Of a DNA stretch of 27,093 nt, positions 8,063-15,160 are shown piece after piece. Below the pieces are notes generated by a model that was given only the letters and a program-made list of their open reading frames with translations, had not been told where the DNA came from and ran no database searches. Source of the DNA: a bacterium (GTDB lineage Bacteria > UBP15 > UBA6099); NCBI GenBank assembly GCA_029573925.1, contig JAKQBV010000159.1:1-27093 (forward strand). Direction: 5' to 3'. The first letter of the stretch is position 1, and each line of letters begins with the position of its first letter. A program made the translations under genes and the position numbers.

Positions 8063-10366
8063 CTATATGGCGCTGCGCAGGACGCTTACAAGGTTTGACA
8101 GTGTGCAGGGTTTTTGGATGAAAGCGACCGCGCCTTGTTCAAGGAGCGCGGACGCCTCGCCTTCCACGCTGTATCCTGAACATAGAGCGATTTTTGCGTC
8201 CGGGTTGATTTCTTTGAGAGCGAAGTATATCTCGGTTCCGTTCATCTCCGGGAGCCGCATGTCAAGCAGGACGAATTGGATGTCGGAACCGTTTTTTTTG
8301 TAGAGTTCGATAGCTTCTTTGCCCGACAGGGCGACATTAGCGTTAAAGCCGTTCTCGTCGAGCGAATCTCGGATCATTTCAGCGAAGTCTTCGTCGTCGT
8401 CGATGACTAGGATTTTGCCGCCGGATTTTTCGAGCGGGGTCTGATCGGGGTTGGATAGAGCGGCTTGTGGGGGATCGGCGGCGGGGATGTGAATGTGGAA
8501 CGTCGCGCCCTTTCCTTTGCCGGGATCAAGCGAGATGAACCCGCCGTGGGATTTGATTATGCTGTGGCTTATGGACAGGCCGAGTCCTGTTCCTTTGCCG
8601 ATATCCTTTGTGGTGAAGAAAGGCTCGAAGACTTTATTCACCTTGTCATCGTCAATGCCCGGGCCGGTGTCGGAGACGGAAATGACGGCGTAATCGCCCG
8701 GCTTGAGGCGCGGGTCCGGGCAGTAGTCTAGGCGCTCCTTGCGAAGCCTTATCGAGAGGTTTCCGCCGCCGGGCATGGCGTCGCACGCGTTGAGGCAGAT
8801 GTTCAGAACCGCCTGAAGTATCTGATTGGAGTCGGCGTTGATCCGGATGTCTTCGGGGCGCGAGTCGAGGGTTATTTCGATTTTCGACGAGCGCGCGGTT
8901 GCGAGCATCTCCACGACATCCGACAGAATGGGCGCGGGGTCTTGAATCTTGGCGTTGAGTTTTTCCTTTCGAGCGAAGGCGAGCAGTTTCATGGTGATGT
9001 CTTTGGCTCTGCCGCAGGATTTGAGGATTCGCTCGAGTTTTTTGAAATGAGGCGAATCTGAAGGGTATTTACTGATTAGCGACTCTGTTGTTCCGGATAT
9101 GGTGGCGATGATGTTGTTGAAGTCGTGTGCGATACCCCCCGCGAGCTGTCCCACCGACTCCATCTTTTGGGATTGCAGGAGTTGGGCTTGGAGCTTCTCC
9201 CGCTCCGCCTCGGCGGCTTTGCGCTCGGTGACATCCACGTTGAGTTCCGCCACAAGCCATTCTCCCGTCACGCTTTTGAAGGGTATGCTATGGACTTCAA
9301 CCACGCGGCCGTTTTCTCTACGCATGACTTCTTCGGTGACTATGATGGATTTGGTTTCGAACGCTTTGGGGATGCCGCAGGTTGGACATGGCTCGCTGCG
9401 GCCGTTGAAATACTCGTAGCACTTGCGCCCGTCAGGATTGCCGTAAATCTCCTGCCAACTCTTGTCCACGAAAAGCAAGTTAAACTCGGCGTCTATGATA
9501 TCAAGCCCTGTTTTTGTGATGCTCAAGATATGGTTAAGCCGTTCGCGCTCTTCTTTCAATCGGTTCTCAGTCATCTTTTGGTCGGTAATGTCTTCCATCG
9601 CGCAAATCACATATTCGACCGTTCCGTCGGGGCCGAGAATGGGCGACAGAGCGAAGGAGATGAGCCGCGTCTCGCCTTTGATATTGTCCGCCCAACGCTC
9701 GGCGCGGAGCGGCTTGTCCGTTTTGAAGATATCGTCAATGGCATGTCGAGGGGCTTCGGCGATGTCGTCCGCGAGCCGCTGTGTTTGCGACAGCTTGATT
9801 ATTTCGCAAATCGGCTTGCCTATCGCTTCCGCCTTGGTTTGTCCGAACATGGTCTCCGCCGACAAGTTCCAATGAATCACTCTGAAACCAGAGTCCCAGA
9901 CCATGGAAGCCAGCGGCATTCTGTCTATCTGCAGACGAAGGCGTTCCTCGCTGTCGCGCAACGCGTCCCTCGCCGACTTCAGAGAAGTGATGTCGGTGTG
10001 AACGCCAACCAGCGATACTACGCGCCCGCTCTCGTCTTTGTTGGCATACGCCCTCAGCATGATGTCGAGAGCGCCGCCGTCTTTGGCGCGCATTTTTACC
10101 TCGCCGCTCCAATGACCGCCGGCCATTATGGCGTCGAACACTTCCCGTCCGACTTGCGCATCAACGAACAGCGTGTCTGAAGGATTCTCGCCGATGTCGC
10201 CGAACAACTCATCGAAAGATCTGTTCTGGTAGTAGTGACGTCCATCCGGAGTCGACATCCCGATGGCGTCCGTCGAAGAATCCAGAGCGTCTTTAAAAAT
10301 CTTCAGCGCTTGCGCGGCGGTTCGCTGATCGTCATTTTTGAATCCTTCAGACTTCTTCTTTGTCAT
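8063..10366 (-). CDS. Cytosolic hybrid sensor histidine kinase (three PAS, HisKA, HATPase, receiver)
   Basis: Two-component hybrid kinase with no membrane segment or signal peptide, so a cytosolic sensor. Numbering from ATG 10366 (767 residues): PAS domains lie at about 20-130, 135-262 and 275-385. The third carries an EPCPTCGIP cysteine pair after a HisKA-linker-type PAS core. The dimerisation helix has GGIAHDFNNIIATISG with the phospho-acceptor His near 414. The ATPase domain has N-box LNICLNACDAM, SDTGPGI and KGTGLGLSI. The C-terminal receiver has VIDDDED, acceptor Asp in VLLDMRLPEMNG near 702, and QKP. ATG 10366 has AGAGAG about 7 nt upstream and beats a TTG at 10396. Base composition is visibly more AT-rich than the flanking genes. 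The gene is alone, bracketed by repeats, and has no separate response regulator nearby. Confidence 0.95.
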   Translation of the reverse strand: MTKKKSEGFKNDDQRTAAQALKIFKDALDSSTDAIGMSTPDGRHYYQNRSFDELFGDIGENPSDTLFVDAQVGREVFDAIMAGGHWSGEVKMRAKDGGALDIMLRAYANKDESGRVVSLVGVHTDITSLKSARDALRDSEERLRLQIDRMPLASMVWDSGFRVIHWNLSAETMFGQTKAEAIGKPICEIIKLSQTQRLADDIAEAPRHAIDDIFKTDKPLRAERWADNIKGETRLISFALSPILGPDGTVEYVICAMEDITDQKMTENRLKEERERLNHILSITKTGLDIIDAEFNLLFVDKSWQEIYGNPDGRKCYEYFNGRSEPCPTCGIPKAFETKSIIVTEEVMRRENGRVVEVHSIPFKSVTGEWLVAELNVDVTERKAAEAEREKLQAQLLQSQKMESVGQLAGGIAHDFNNIIATISGTTESLISKYPSDSPHFKKLERILKSCGRAKDITMKLLAFARKEKLNAKIQDPAPILSDVVEMLATARSSKIEITLDSRPEDIRINADSNQILQAVLNICLNACDAMPGGGNLSIRLRKERLDYCPDPRLKPGDYAVISVSDTGPGIDDDKVNKVFEPFFTTKDIGKGTGLGLSISHSIIKSHGGFISLDPGKGKGATFHIHIPAADPPQAALSNPDQTPLEKSGGKILVIDDDEDFAEMIRDSLDENGFNANVALSGKEAIELYKKNGSDIQFVLLDMRLPEMNGTEIYFALKEINPDAKIALCSGYSVEGEASALLEQGAVAFIQKPCTLSNLVSVLRSAI

Positions 10367-10474
10367 TTTGGGCTCTCTTGTTTCTGAGTCGGTCAACCTG
10401 TGAATAGTTGCATAAGTAAGATAGTTTCTATTCCAAGTAAATTTGCAATTAACATGTCAATTTATACTTCTTGT

Positions 10475-10503
10475 ATGTTATATCAGATAAAAACATGGGT
10501 CAA
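10475..10503 (-). promoter_or_regulatory. Candidate promoter for the hybrid kinase
   Basis: On the minus strand TTGACC (10498-10503) is followed after 17 nt by TAACAT (10475-10480), about 110 nt upstream of the ATG. The surrounding 10410-10510 is strongly AT-rich. A second TTGACA closer to the gene has no matching -10. Confidence 0.45.
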
Positions 10504-10522
10504 GCGTGGTTTTTTTCTTTGC

Positions 10523-10545
10523 GTTACCGAGGAGACCTTGGTAAC
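10523..10545 (+). repeat. 23-nt palindrome, first element of the right repeat array
   Basis: Arms GTTACCGAGG and CCTTGGTAAC surround AGA, with one G-T mismatch. It is followed by ATG.AATAAT.TTT, matching the sequence after the palindrome at 7994-8016, so the repeat module extends past the palindrome itself. Confidence 0.8.
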
Positions 10546-10566
10546 TATGCAATAATGTTTATATGC

Positions 10567-10660
10567 TTTACTGAGGAGACCTTGGCAACGGGGACGCTAA
10601 TGGCGGTGAAAGCGGAGCTTTCGGTCTATGCGTTACCAAGGCGACCTTGGTAACGATGTA
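10567..10660 (+). repeat. Right palindromic repeat array with second copy of the 81-nt repeat
   Basis: A degenerate palindrome (10567-10589, left arm TTTACTGAGG) is followed by the same 42-nt spacer and the perfect palindrome 10632-10654 seen on the left. Bases 10580-10660 equal 7942-8022 exactly and in the same orientation. The two copies are 2638 nt apart and enclose the whole kinase gene and its promoter. Confidence 0.9.
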
Positions 10661-10680
10661 GAAGTTTCCTCTTCAATGGC

Positions 10681-10905
10681 TCACTTCATAATCATTTGAA
10701 CTATAGCAATGAGCCCCAACACAAATGTAGCAACGCATAGCGCCCATGTAGCGGTTTTCATGCTTTCTGCTGCTTTGTTTTGTTCAATAGCTGCTTTTGC
10801 AGCGATGAAAACCTCTGCTACTTGAGGAATGTATTCCTTGCCCGGTGTCATTTCATCTGCTTTATGACAGATTTCGTCATAGCTATCATTCATAGTAAAT
10901 CGCAT
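10681..10905 (-). CDS. Small single-pass membrane protein of unknown function
   Basis: The protein has 74 residues: a soluble, acidic and charged N-terminal half and one C-terminal membrane helix at about 50-71 (TWALCVATFVLGLIAIVQMI), ending in Lys, which suggests a tail-anchored topology. I do not recognise the family. The start is ATG 10905 with AGGAG about 10 nt upstream. An internal ATG at residue 5 is the alternative. Composition is clearly AT-richer than the genome around it, and it sits between repeat arrays next to the hybrid kinase, so it may have been acquired horizontally. It overlaps the end of another AT-rich reading frame by 20 nt. Small tail-anchored proteins of this kind occur in toxin-antitoxin and stress modules, but nothing here proves such a role. 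Confidence 0.6.
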   Translation of the reverse strand: MRFTMNDSYDEICHKADEMTPGKEYIPQVAEVFIAAKAAIEQNKAAESMKTATWALCVATFVLGLIAIVQMIMK

Positions 10906-11005
10906 TTTTAAAATACTCCTTTACTGATTTATGATCATTGTTTATTTGTATTATGCATTCTTTCGCTATATGTGTTGCTATCCAAATTAATATATTTCGC
11001 TCATC
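10886..11005 (-). pseudogene. AT-rich open frame, probable gene remnant fused to a repeat palindrome
   Basis: A minus-strand frame ends at 10886 after about 35 AT-rich codons that read like real protein (IATHIAKECIIQINNDHKS then VKEYFKNAIYYE). Its upstream part runs into the palindrome at 11006-11028 without a credible start codon. It overlaps the next small gene by 20 nt and supplies that gene's ribosome site. It may be the tail of a gene truncated by the repeat insertion, or chance. Confidence 0.25.
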
Positions 11006-11029
11006 GTTTCCAAGGTCTCCTTGACAACG
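10998..11029 (+). repeat. Palindromic repeat, diverged copy of the one at 7921-7952
   Basis: CGCTCATCGTT then a palindrome with arms GTTTCCAAGG and CCTTGACAAC around TCT. Of 32 positions, 30 match the left copy. The two changes are at mirror positions in opposite arms, so a T-A pair replaces G-C and pairing potential is kept at that position. Confidence 0.8.
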
Positions 11030-11054
11030 ATAAAAAACGTCACGGGCGCAAACC

Positions 11055-11080
11055 GGGCGACCCGCCGGGTCGCCCCTACG
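11055..11080 (-). repeat. GTAGGGGCGA-type palindromic repeat, right copy (inverted)
   Basis: GGGCGACCC, loop GCC, GGGTCGCCC, then CTACG. Read on the minus strand it begins CGTAGGGGCGACCC. It is inverted relative to the copy at 7896-7919 and closes the repeat-rich island on the right. Confidence 0.65.
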
Positions 11081-11214
11081 GGCACAACGCCGCCAACCGC
11101 CATGAACAGGATTCCTCTGAAAACCCTTTCTCAATATCTTTTCCCATGAAACGCGCCGGTGGCGCAGGCGAAGCCGCGACATCGGCGCTAGCATGAAAAG
11201 TTTTGAAAGGGATT

Positions 11215-11248
11215 TTAAGGGAAAACTTTTTCAAAAGTTTTCCCTTAA
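11215..11248. terminator. Bidirectional intrinsic terminator after the secreted-protein gene
   Basis: The arms TTAAGGGAAAACTTTT and its complement are perfect over 16 bp with a 2-nt centre (effectively 14 bp with a 6-nt loop). It lies 20 nt downstream of the stop of the minus-strand gene at 11269. It has the same 34-nt span and design as 7750-7783 with a different arm sequence. Confidence 0.75.
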
Positions 11249-11268
11249 GAATTTACAGGTTTTTCAAC

Positions 11269-12207
11269 TCAGCGGTCGCCGAGCGCGGATTTGAACGTGT
11301 CGCGGTTTCGTTCATGCCATGAATACCACTGTTCGGCCAGATCCCCTTTGTCCCGCGAGAAGCGTTCCCCGGAAATTTTTTCCAGAGAGACAATAGCCGC
11401 GTCGACAAGGATGCTTGCGCCGGAGAACTCGCCGCCGATCCCGGAATTGAAGCGCTGTCCGCCGCCGGTGACGACGAACAGGACGAGAGCGTCCACTGAT
11501 TCGCGGCATGGGAGATAGCCGAGCAGTTCGATGATATCGCCGGCGGCGAGCAGGCGCGATTCCGCGCGCAAAGCTTCCGCAAGCGCCGGGACCGCCGACA
11601 TTCCGAGCGAAAGAACGCTCTTTTTTGCCGCCCCGGACGCGTGATAGTCGTAGTTGTTCAGCCACTCGGACACCAGTTCCGACGCGGCTCTCGCGTTCTT
11701 CTTCGCCGTGTCCTCTTTAACAGTCACCATGACCGGGTTCGACATTGCCGAGCCGTTCCAAGCGCCGGGCGTGTTCGGCCTCGAAACATATTCAGCCGAT
11801 ATTGAATAGGTTTTTCCCTCCTCAAAAACGAAACATTGGGAGAGGTCGAATGAGCGAATGCCGTGGTACTCGCCCGGACGAAAAGAAACTGCCGAGCCGG
11901 GGGCCGGGGAGATTCGAGGCGGGCAAGCCGACCGCTGCGGCGAGCCTCCCTCGTCCTTCACGACGAAGAACAGCCCCGCCCCGTCCGACGCCCCTATCGA
12001 AAAGAAATGCGGAGGCACGGCCAATTCGGCGACTCCGGCGTTCTCTACTTCGCAACTTATCTTCACGGGTTCCCCGGCGTTGATGGTCTCCGGCGTGAGC
12101 AGCTTCGCGACCGCCGACACGCTCTGCGCCGCCGCCGGGCCGCCGGTCGCCGCCGCCGCAACGAGCGCAAACGCCATCGCCGCCGATTTCAGGTTTTCTA
12201 TTTTCAT
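11269..12207 (-). CDS. Secreted protein of unknown function with HEAT-like helical C-terminal half
   Basis: I do not recognise a named family. The 312-residue protein has a Sec signal peptide (about 1-28, ending GPAAAQ). The N-terminal half looks like an immunoglobulin-type beta-domain (INAGEPVKISCEVENAG, then FFSIGAS and YSISAEYVSRP). The helical C-terminal half has the rhythm of HEAT or armadillo repeats (SLGMSAVPALAEALRAES, then IELLGYLPCRESVDALVLFV) and closes with EQWYSWHERNRDTF. ATG 12207 is preferred because GGAG lies 7 nt upstream; an ATG 12 nt earlier has no ribosome site. TATAAT at 12237-12242 on the minus strand could be its -10. It is divergent from the EEP-family gene and closed by the hairpin at 11215. 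Confidence 0.8.
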   Translation of the reverse strand: MKIENLKSAAMAFALVAAAATGGPAAAQSVSAVAKLLTPETINAGEPVKISCEVENAGVAELAVPPHFFSIGASDGAGLFFVVKDEGGSPQRSACPPRISPAPGSAVSFRPGEYHGIRSFDLSQCFVFEEGKTYSISAEYVSRPNTPGAWNGSAMSNPVMVTVKEDTAKKNARAASELVSEWLNNYDYHASGAAKKSVLSLGMSAVPALAEALRAESRLLAAGDIIELLGYLPCRESVDALVLFVVTGGGQRFNSGIGGEFSGASILVDAAIVSLEKISGERFSRDKGDLAEQWYSWHERNRDTFKSALGDR

Positions 12208-12338
12208 GACGCGCTCCATTTTTTACTTGTTCGATTATTATAGCGCCATCTGACATGTTCCGCTTTTCATTAACCCGCCGAGTCCCGGTTTTAAAATATC
12301 CGGCGCTTTTTCGCGCTCGAAGAGTGTAAAATATTCGC

Positions 12339-13169
12339 ATGAAAACACGAGCGCTCATAATCACAAGTTTTATCTTTGTTCTCGCCTCGAAGTCTCTCGC
12401 GGCGGCGGAAAGCCGGATGACCTATTTTTCCGCGAACATCCTTTATTGCGACCTGCAGGCAAGCGAAAAGCGGGACGACTATGTTAAACGCAGAGAAGCC
12501 CTCATAGCGCTGCTGGCGGAGATGAAGCCGGACATCGTCGGCATTCAGGAAGCGTCCGTCTGCAAAATCTACGGCCATCCTTCCGGAGACGACACGATAA
12601 AGGAAATAGCGCTAGGGCTGAAAAAGCGGGGACTGAACTACGGCGGGTCGTTCTGGGAGTCGGAGAGAGTCGGAGCGCTGTGGATAGAAGGGCTGGCATT
12701 CCTGTGGAACAGGGAAACCGTCGCGCTCGACAAGGCCCATATCAAGTGCCGGCGACTCGAAACGTCATACCGGCGCAGCGGCGCGCTGATACAAAAATCG
12801 CTGTGCCGGGCGGACGCTGCGGCAAAAGACGGCGGCGCTCTGTTGCGCGTTTACAACACTCACTTCGAAGCGTACAAAAACGATGTGAGAATAGAACAGT
12901 CCCGCGAAGTCGCCTCCATCCTGAGGGAAGAACTGGCCGCGCCGGACGCGCGCGCGCTTTTCGGCGGCGACCTCAACAGCCGCGATATGAGCGCGACATA
13001 CGAAGCAGAAGGGTTTATAACAGTCGGCGCTGACCGCGTGGACTACGTGTTCTCGCTCGGCATATCGGACGAAGACATTGCGGCGGAAGTAATCCCCCTG
13101 CACTCGACGCCCGGGAAACTAGACATCTCCGACCACAACGGCATCCTAGTCACAATCCGGAACAGGTGA
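12339..13169 (+). CDS. Secreted endonuclease/exonuclease/phosphatase (EEP) family protein
   Basis: Metal-dependent phosphodiesterase of the EEP (DNase I-like) superfamily; the substrate cannot be told and might be nucleic acid or a phosphorylated lipid or sugar. The 276-residue protein starts with a signal peptide (about 1-24, ALIITSFIFVLASKSLAAAE), so it acts outside the cytosol. Superfamily motifs appear in order: FSANILY, PDIVGIQEAS (metal-binding Glu), YNTHFEAY (catalytic His), FGGDLNSRD (Asp/Asn), RVDYVFSLG and the terminal ISDHNGI (Asp-His pair). All catalytic positions appear present. The start is the ATG at 12339; only a weak purine run (GAAGAG) precedes it. It is transcribed divergently from the preceding secreted-protein gene and precedes the radical SAM gene by 97 nt. 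Confidence 0.88.
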   Translation: MKTRALIITSFIFVLASKSLAAAESRMTYFSANILYCDLQASEKRDDYVKRREALIALLAEMKPDIVGIQEASVCKIYGHPSGDDTIKEIALGLKKRGLNYGGSFWESERVGALWIEGLAFLWNRETVALDKAHIKCRRLETSYRRSGALIQKSLCRADAAAKDGGALLRVYNTHFEAYKNDVRIEQSREVASILREELAAPDARALFGGDLNSRDMSATYEAEGFITVGADRVDYVFSLGISDEDIAAEVIPLHSTPGKLDISDHNGILVTIRNR

Positions 13170-13229
13170 ACCGCGCCTCGTTTCTGCTCACGGATAACCG
13201 TTGGAAAAATGACATGCGCGGGTTGCGGG

Positions 13230-13258
13230 TTGATTAGCGGGTTCGGCTCCGTTAGTAT
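13230..13258 (+). promoter_or_regulatory. Candidate promoter of the radical SAM gene, leaderless arrangement
   Basis: TTGATT (13230-13235) and TAGTAT (13253-13258) are 17 nt apart. The -10 ends 8 nt before the ATG at 13267, so the transcript would begin at or next to the start codon. No Shine-Dalgarno sequence is visible in that gap, which fits. Confidence 0.5.
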
Positions 13259-13266
13259 TAACGTCC

Positions 13267-15111
13267 ATGAATGATGCGGCGAAAGAAATAAGGCGGCGGG
13301 TTGAGCTTGAGGTTCTGCCGAGAGTTGAGAGACCGGGCAGGTACGCGGGCGGGGAGTTGAACAGCGCGCGCGGCTGTGGCTCCGACCCTTCGGCGCTCCG
13401 CGTCGTCCTCTGTTTCCCGGAAGTGTACGAAATCGGGATGTCCAACCTCGGCTTCATGCTGCTGTATCACCTGCTGAACGAGATTCCGGGGGTTGAGTGC
13501 GAAAGGGCGTTCGCGCCGTGGCCGGACATGGAGCGCGAGTTGTCCGAGCGCGGCCTGCCTCTATATTCTCTGGAAAGCTTCACCCCGCTGAGCGAATTCG
13601 ACATCATGGGGTTTTCGCTGTCGTACGAGATGACGTACACGAACATTCTTACGATGTTGAGCCTCGGAGGCATCGGGCGGAGGTCGGCTGACAGAGTGGC
13701 CGCCGGGCCGCTGGTTATCGCGGGCGGGGTGTGCGCTTGCAACCCGGAGCCTCTGGCGGATTTCTTCGACGCGTTCTTCATCGGCGAAGCGGAGGAAGGC
13801 ATCGTCGATATAGTCGAGGCGGCGCGCGCGGCGAAGGGGCCGGGCGGCGGCAAACCCGCCCTGCTGAACGCGCTCGCCGACATCCCCGGCGTATACGTCC
13901 CCGCTCTATGCGAAACATTCGCCGCCCCCTCCGGCCTGACCGCCGTTTCCTGCGGGGCGCGCGGCAACGTGAAGCGCAGGTTCCCGCGCGACCTTGATTC
14001 GATACAGGCCCCGCGCGCGTTCGTCGTCCCCGGAATCGAAGCGGTGCACGACAGGATTCAGATAGAGATATTCAGGGGCTGCGTTCAAGGTTGCAGATAT
14101 TGCCAAGCGGGGATGATTTACAGGCCCCACAGGGAACGCGGCGTCGGCAGCCTGACGCGCAACGCGGGGGACTTGTTCGAGGGTATGGGCTGCGACGAGA
14201 TTTCACTGTTGTCTCTGAACGCGCCGGACTACTCCGGGATGGGGGAGCTACTGGACTCTCTGACGGGCTTCGCTGCCCCGCGCCGCGTTTCCATCTCCAT
14301 GCCTTCCACTCGAGTGGACACCTTCAGCGGGGAAGTGTACGCGAAGCTGAGGGAAGTGCGCGCCACCGGGCTGACGCTCGCGCCGGAGGCAGGCTCCCAG
14401 AGGTTGCGCAATGTCATCAACAAGCGCGTGACCGAAGAAGAGATAATGAACACTGTGGCGTCGGCCTCGCGCGCGGGCTGGAAAAAAATAAAACTTTACT
14501 TCATGATCGGGCTGCCGACGGAGACGGAAGAGGACGTGAGGGAAATCGCCGCGCTTGTGGCTAGGATGGTCGAGACGCGAGGCCGCTCCGCCTCCCGCGT
14601 CAAAGGCAAACAGGTCTTCACCGTCAGCGTGTCGAACTTCATCCCGAAGCCCCACACGCCTTTCCAGTGGGAGCCGATGGAAAGCATGGAGTCGCTGATT
14701 GCCAAGAAACGCATGTTGCGGGGGCTTATCGACCGCCGCGCGGTAAAACTGGACATGCATGACGTGGAGACAAGCTATCTCGAAGCCGCGCTCGCCCGAG
14801 GCGACAGGCGGCTAGGGGCGGTCATCGAGCGCGCGTGGGAATCCGGCTGCCGCTTTGACGGCTGGTCCGACATGCTGAAGTTCGACGCGTGGACGGACGC
14901 TTTCGCCTCCGCCGGTCTGAACGCCGACCGCTACGCCCGAGCCGAGATGAAACCGCTGTCGCCAACCCCGTGGTCGCACATCGACTGCGGAGTGTCAGAG
15001 AAATATCTCTTCCTCGAACGCAACAAAGCGCTGCTCGGCGAAACCACGCCTGACTGCGGCCCGCGCGGCGGCGGCTGTTCCGGCTGCGGCATCGACTGCT
15101 CAAACACATAG
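13267..15111 (+). CDS. TIGR03960-type radical SAM protein with B12-binding-like N-terminal domain
   Basis: Radical SAM enzyme of the family found in many anaerobes and candidate phyla (TIGR03960); its substrate is not established. The 614-residue protein has an N-terminal region resembling a cobalamin-binding Rossmann domain (about 45-210; VVLCFPEVYEIGMSNLGFML, then GFSLSYEMTYTNIL and IAGGVCACNPEPLADFFDAF). The radical SAM core carries the 4Fe-4S motif CVQGCRYC (Cys 272, 276, 279) and later LAPEAGSQRLRNVINK and KLYFMIGLPTETEEDV. A short C-terminal cluster CSGCGIDC looks metal-binding. The usual partner, a DUF2344 (TIGR03936) domain, is neither fused nor downstream. No ribosome site precedes the ATG. 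A transposase remnant follows. Confidence 0.93.
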   Translation: MNDAAKEIRRRVELEVLPRVERPGRYAGGELNSARGCGSDPSALRVVLCFPEVYEIGMSNLGFMLLYHLLNEIPGVECERAFAPWPDMERELSERGLPLYSLESFTPLSEFDIMGFSLSYEMTYTNILTMLSLGGIGRRSADRVAAGPLVIAGGVCACNPEPLADFFDAFFIGEAEEGIVDIVEAARAAKGPGGGKPALLNALADIPGVYVPALCETFAAPSGLTAVSCGARGNVKRRFPRDLDSIQAPRAFVVPGIEAVHDRIQIEIFRGCVQGCRYCQAGMIYRPHRERGVGSLTRNAGDLFEGMGCDEISLLSLNAPDYSGMGELLDSLTGFAAPRRVSISMPSTRVDTFSGEVYAKLREVRATGLTLAPEAGSQRLRNVINKRVTEEEIMNTVASASRAGWKKIKLYFMIGLPTETEEDVREIAALVARMVETRGRSASRVKGKQVFTVSVSNFIPKPHTPFQWEPMESMESLIAKKRMLRGLIDRRAVKLDMHDVETSYLEAALARGDRRLGAVIERAWESGCRFDGWSDMLKFDAWTDAFASAGLNADRYARAEMKPLSPTPWSHIDCGVSEKYLFLERNKALLGETTPDCGPRGGGCSGCGIDCSNT

Positions 15112-15160
15112 CGCGCAAGCAATATTCGAACATAATAAAGAGCAATCAAAGAGCAACTTC

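Noticed and set aside
9125..10180. 351-codon plus-strand frame antisense to the hybrid kinase
   Set aside because: The opposite strand encodes a complete PAS/HisKA/ATPase/receiver protein; this frame has no recognisable motif.
10471..10653. 60-codon plus-strand frame in the right repeat array
   Set aside because: It is a translation of the palindromic repeats (YRGDLGN-type peptides) and has no ribosome site.
7896..11080. CRISPR array
   Set aside because: Repeats are palindromic, irregularly spaced and lack uniform unique spacers, and no cas gene is present.
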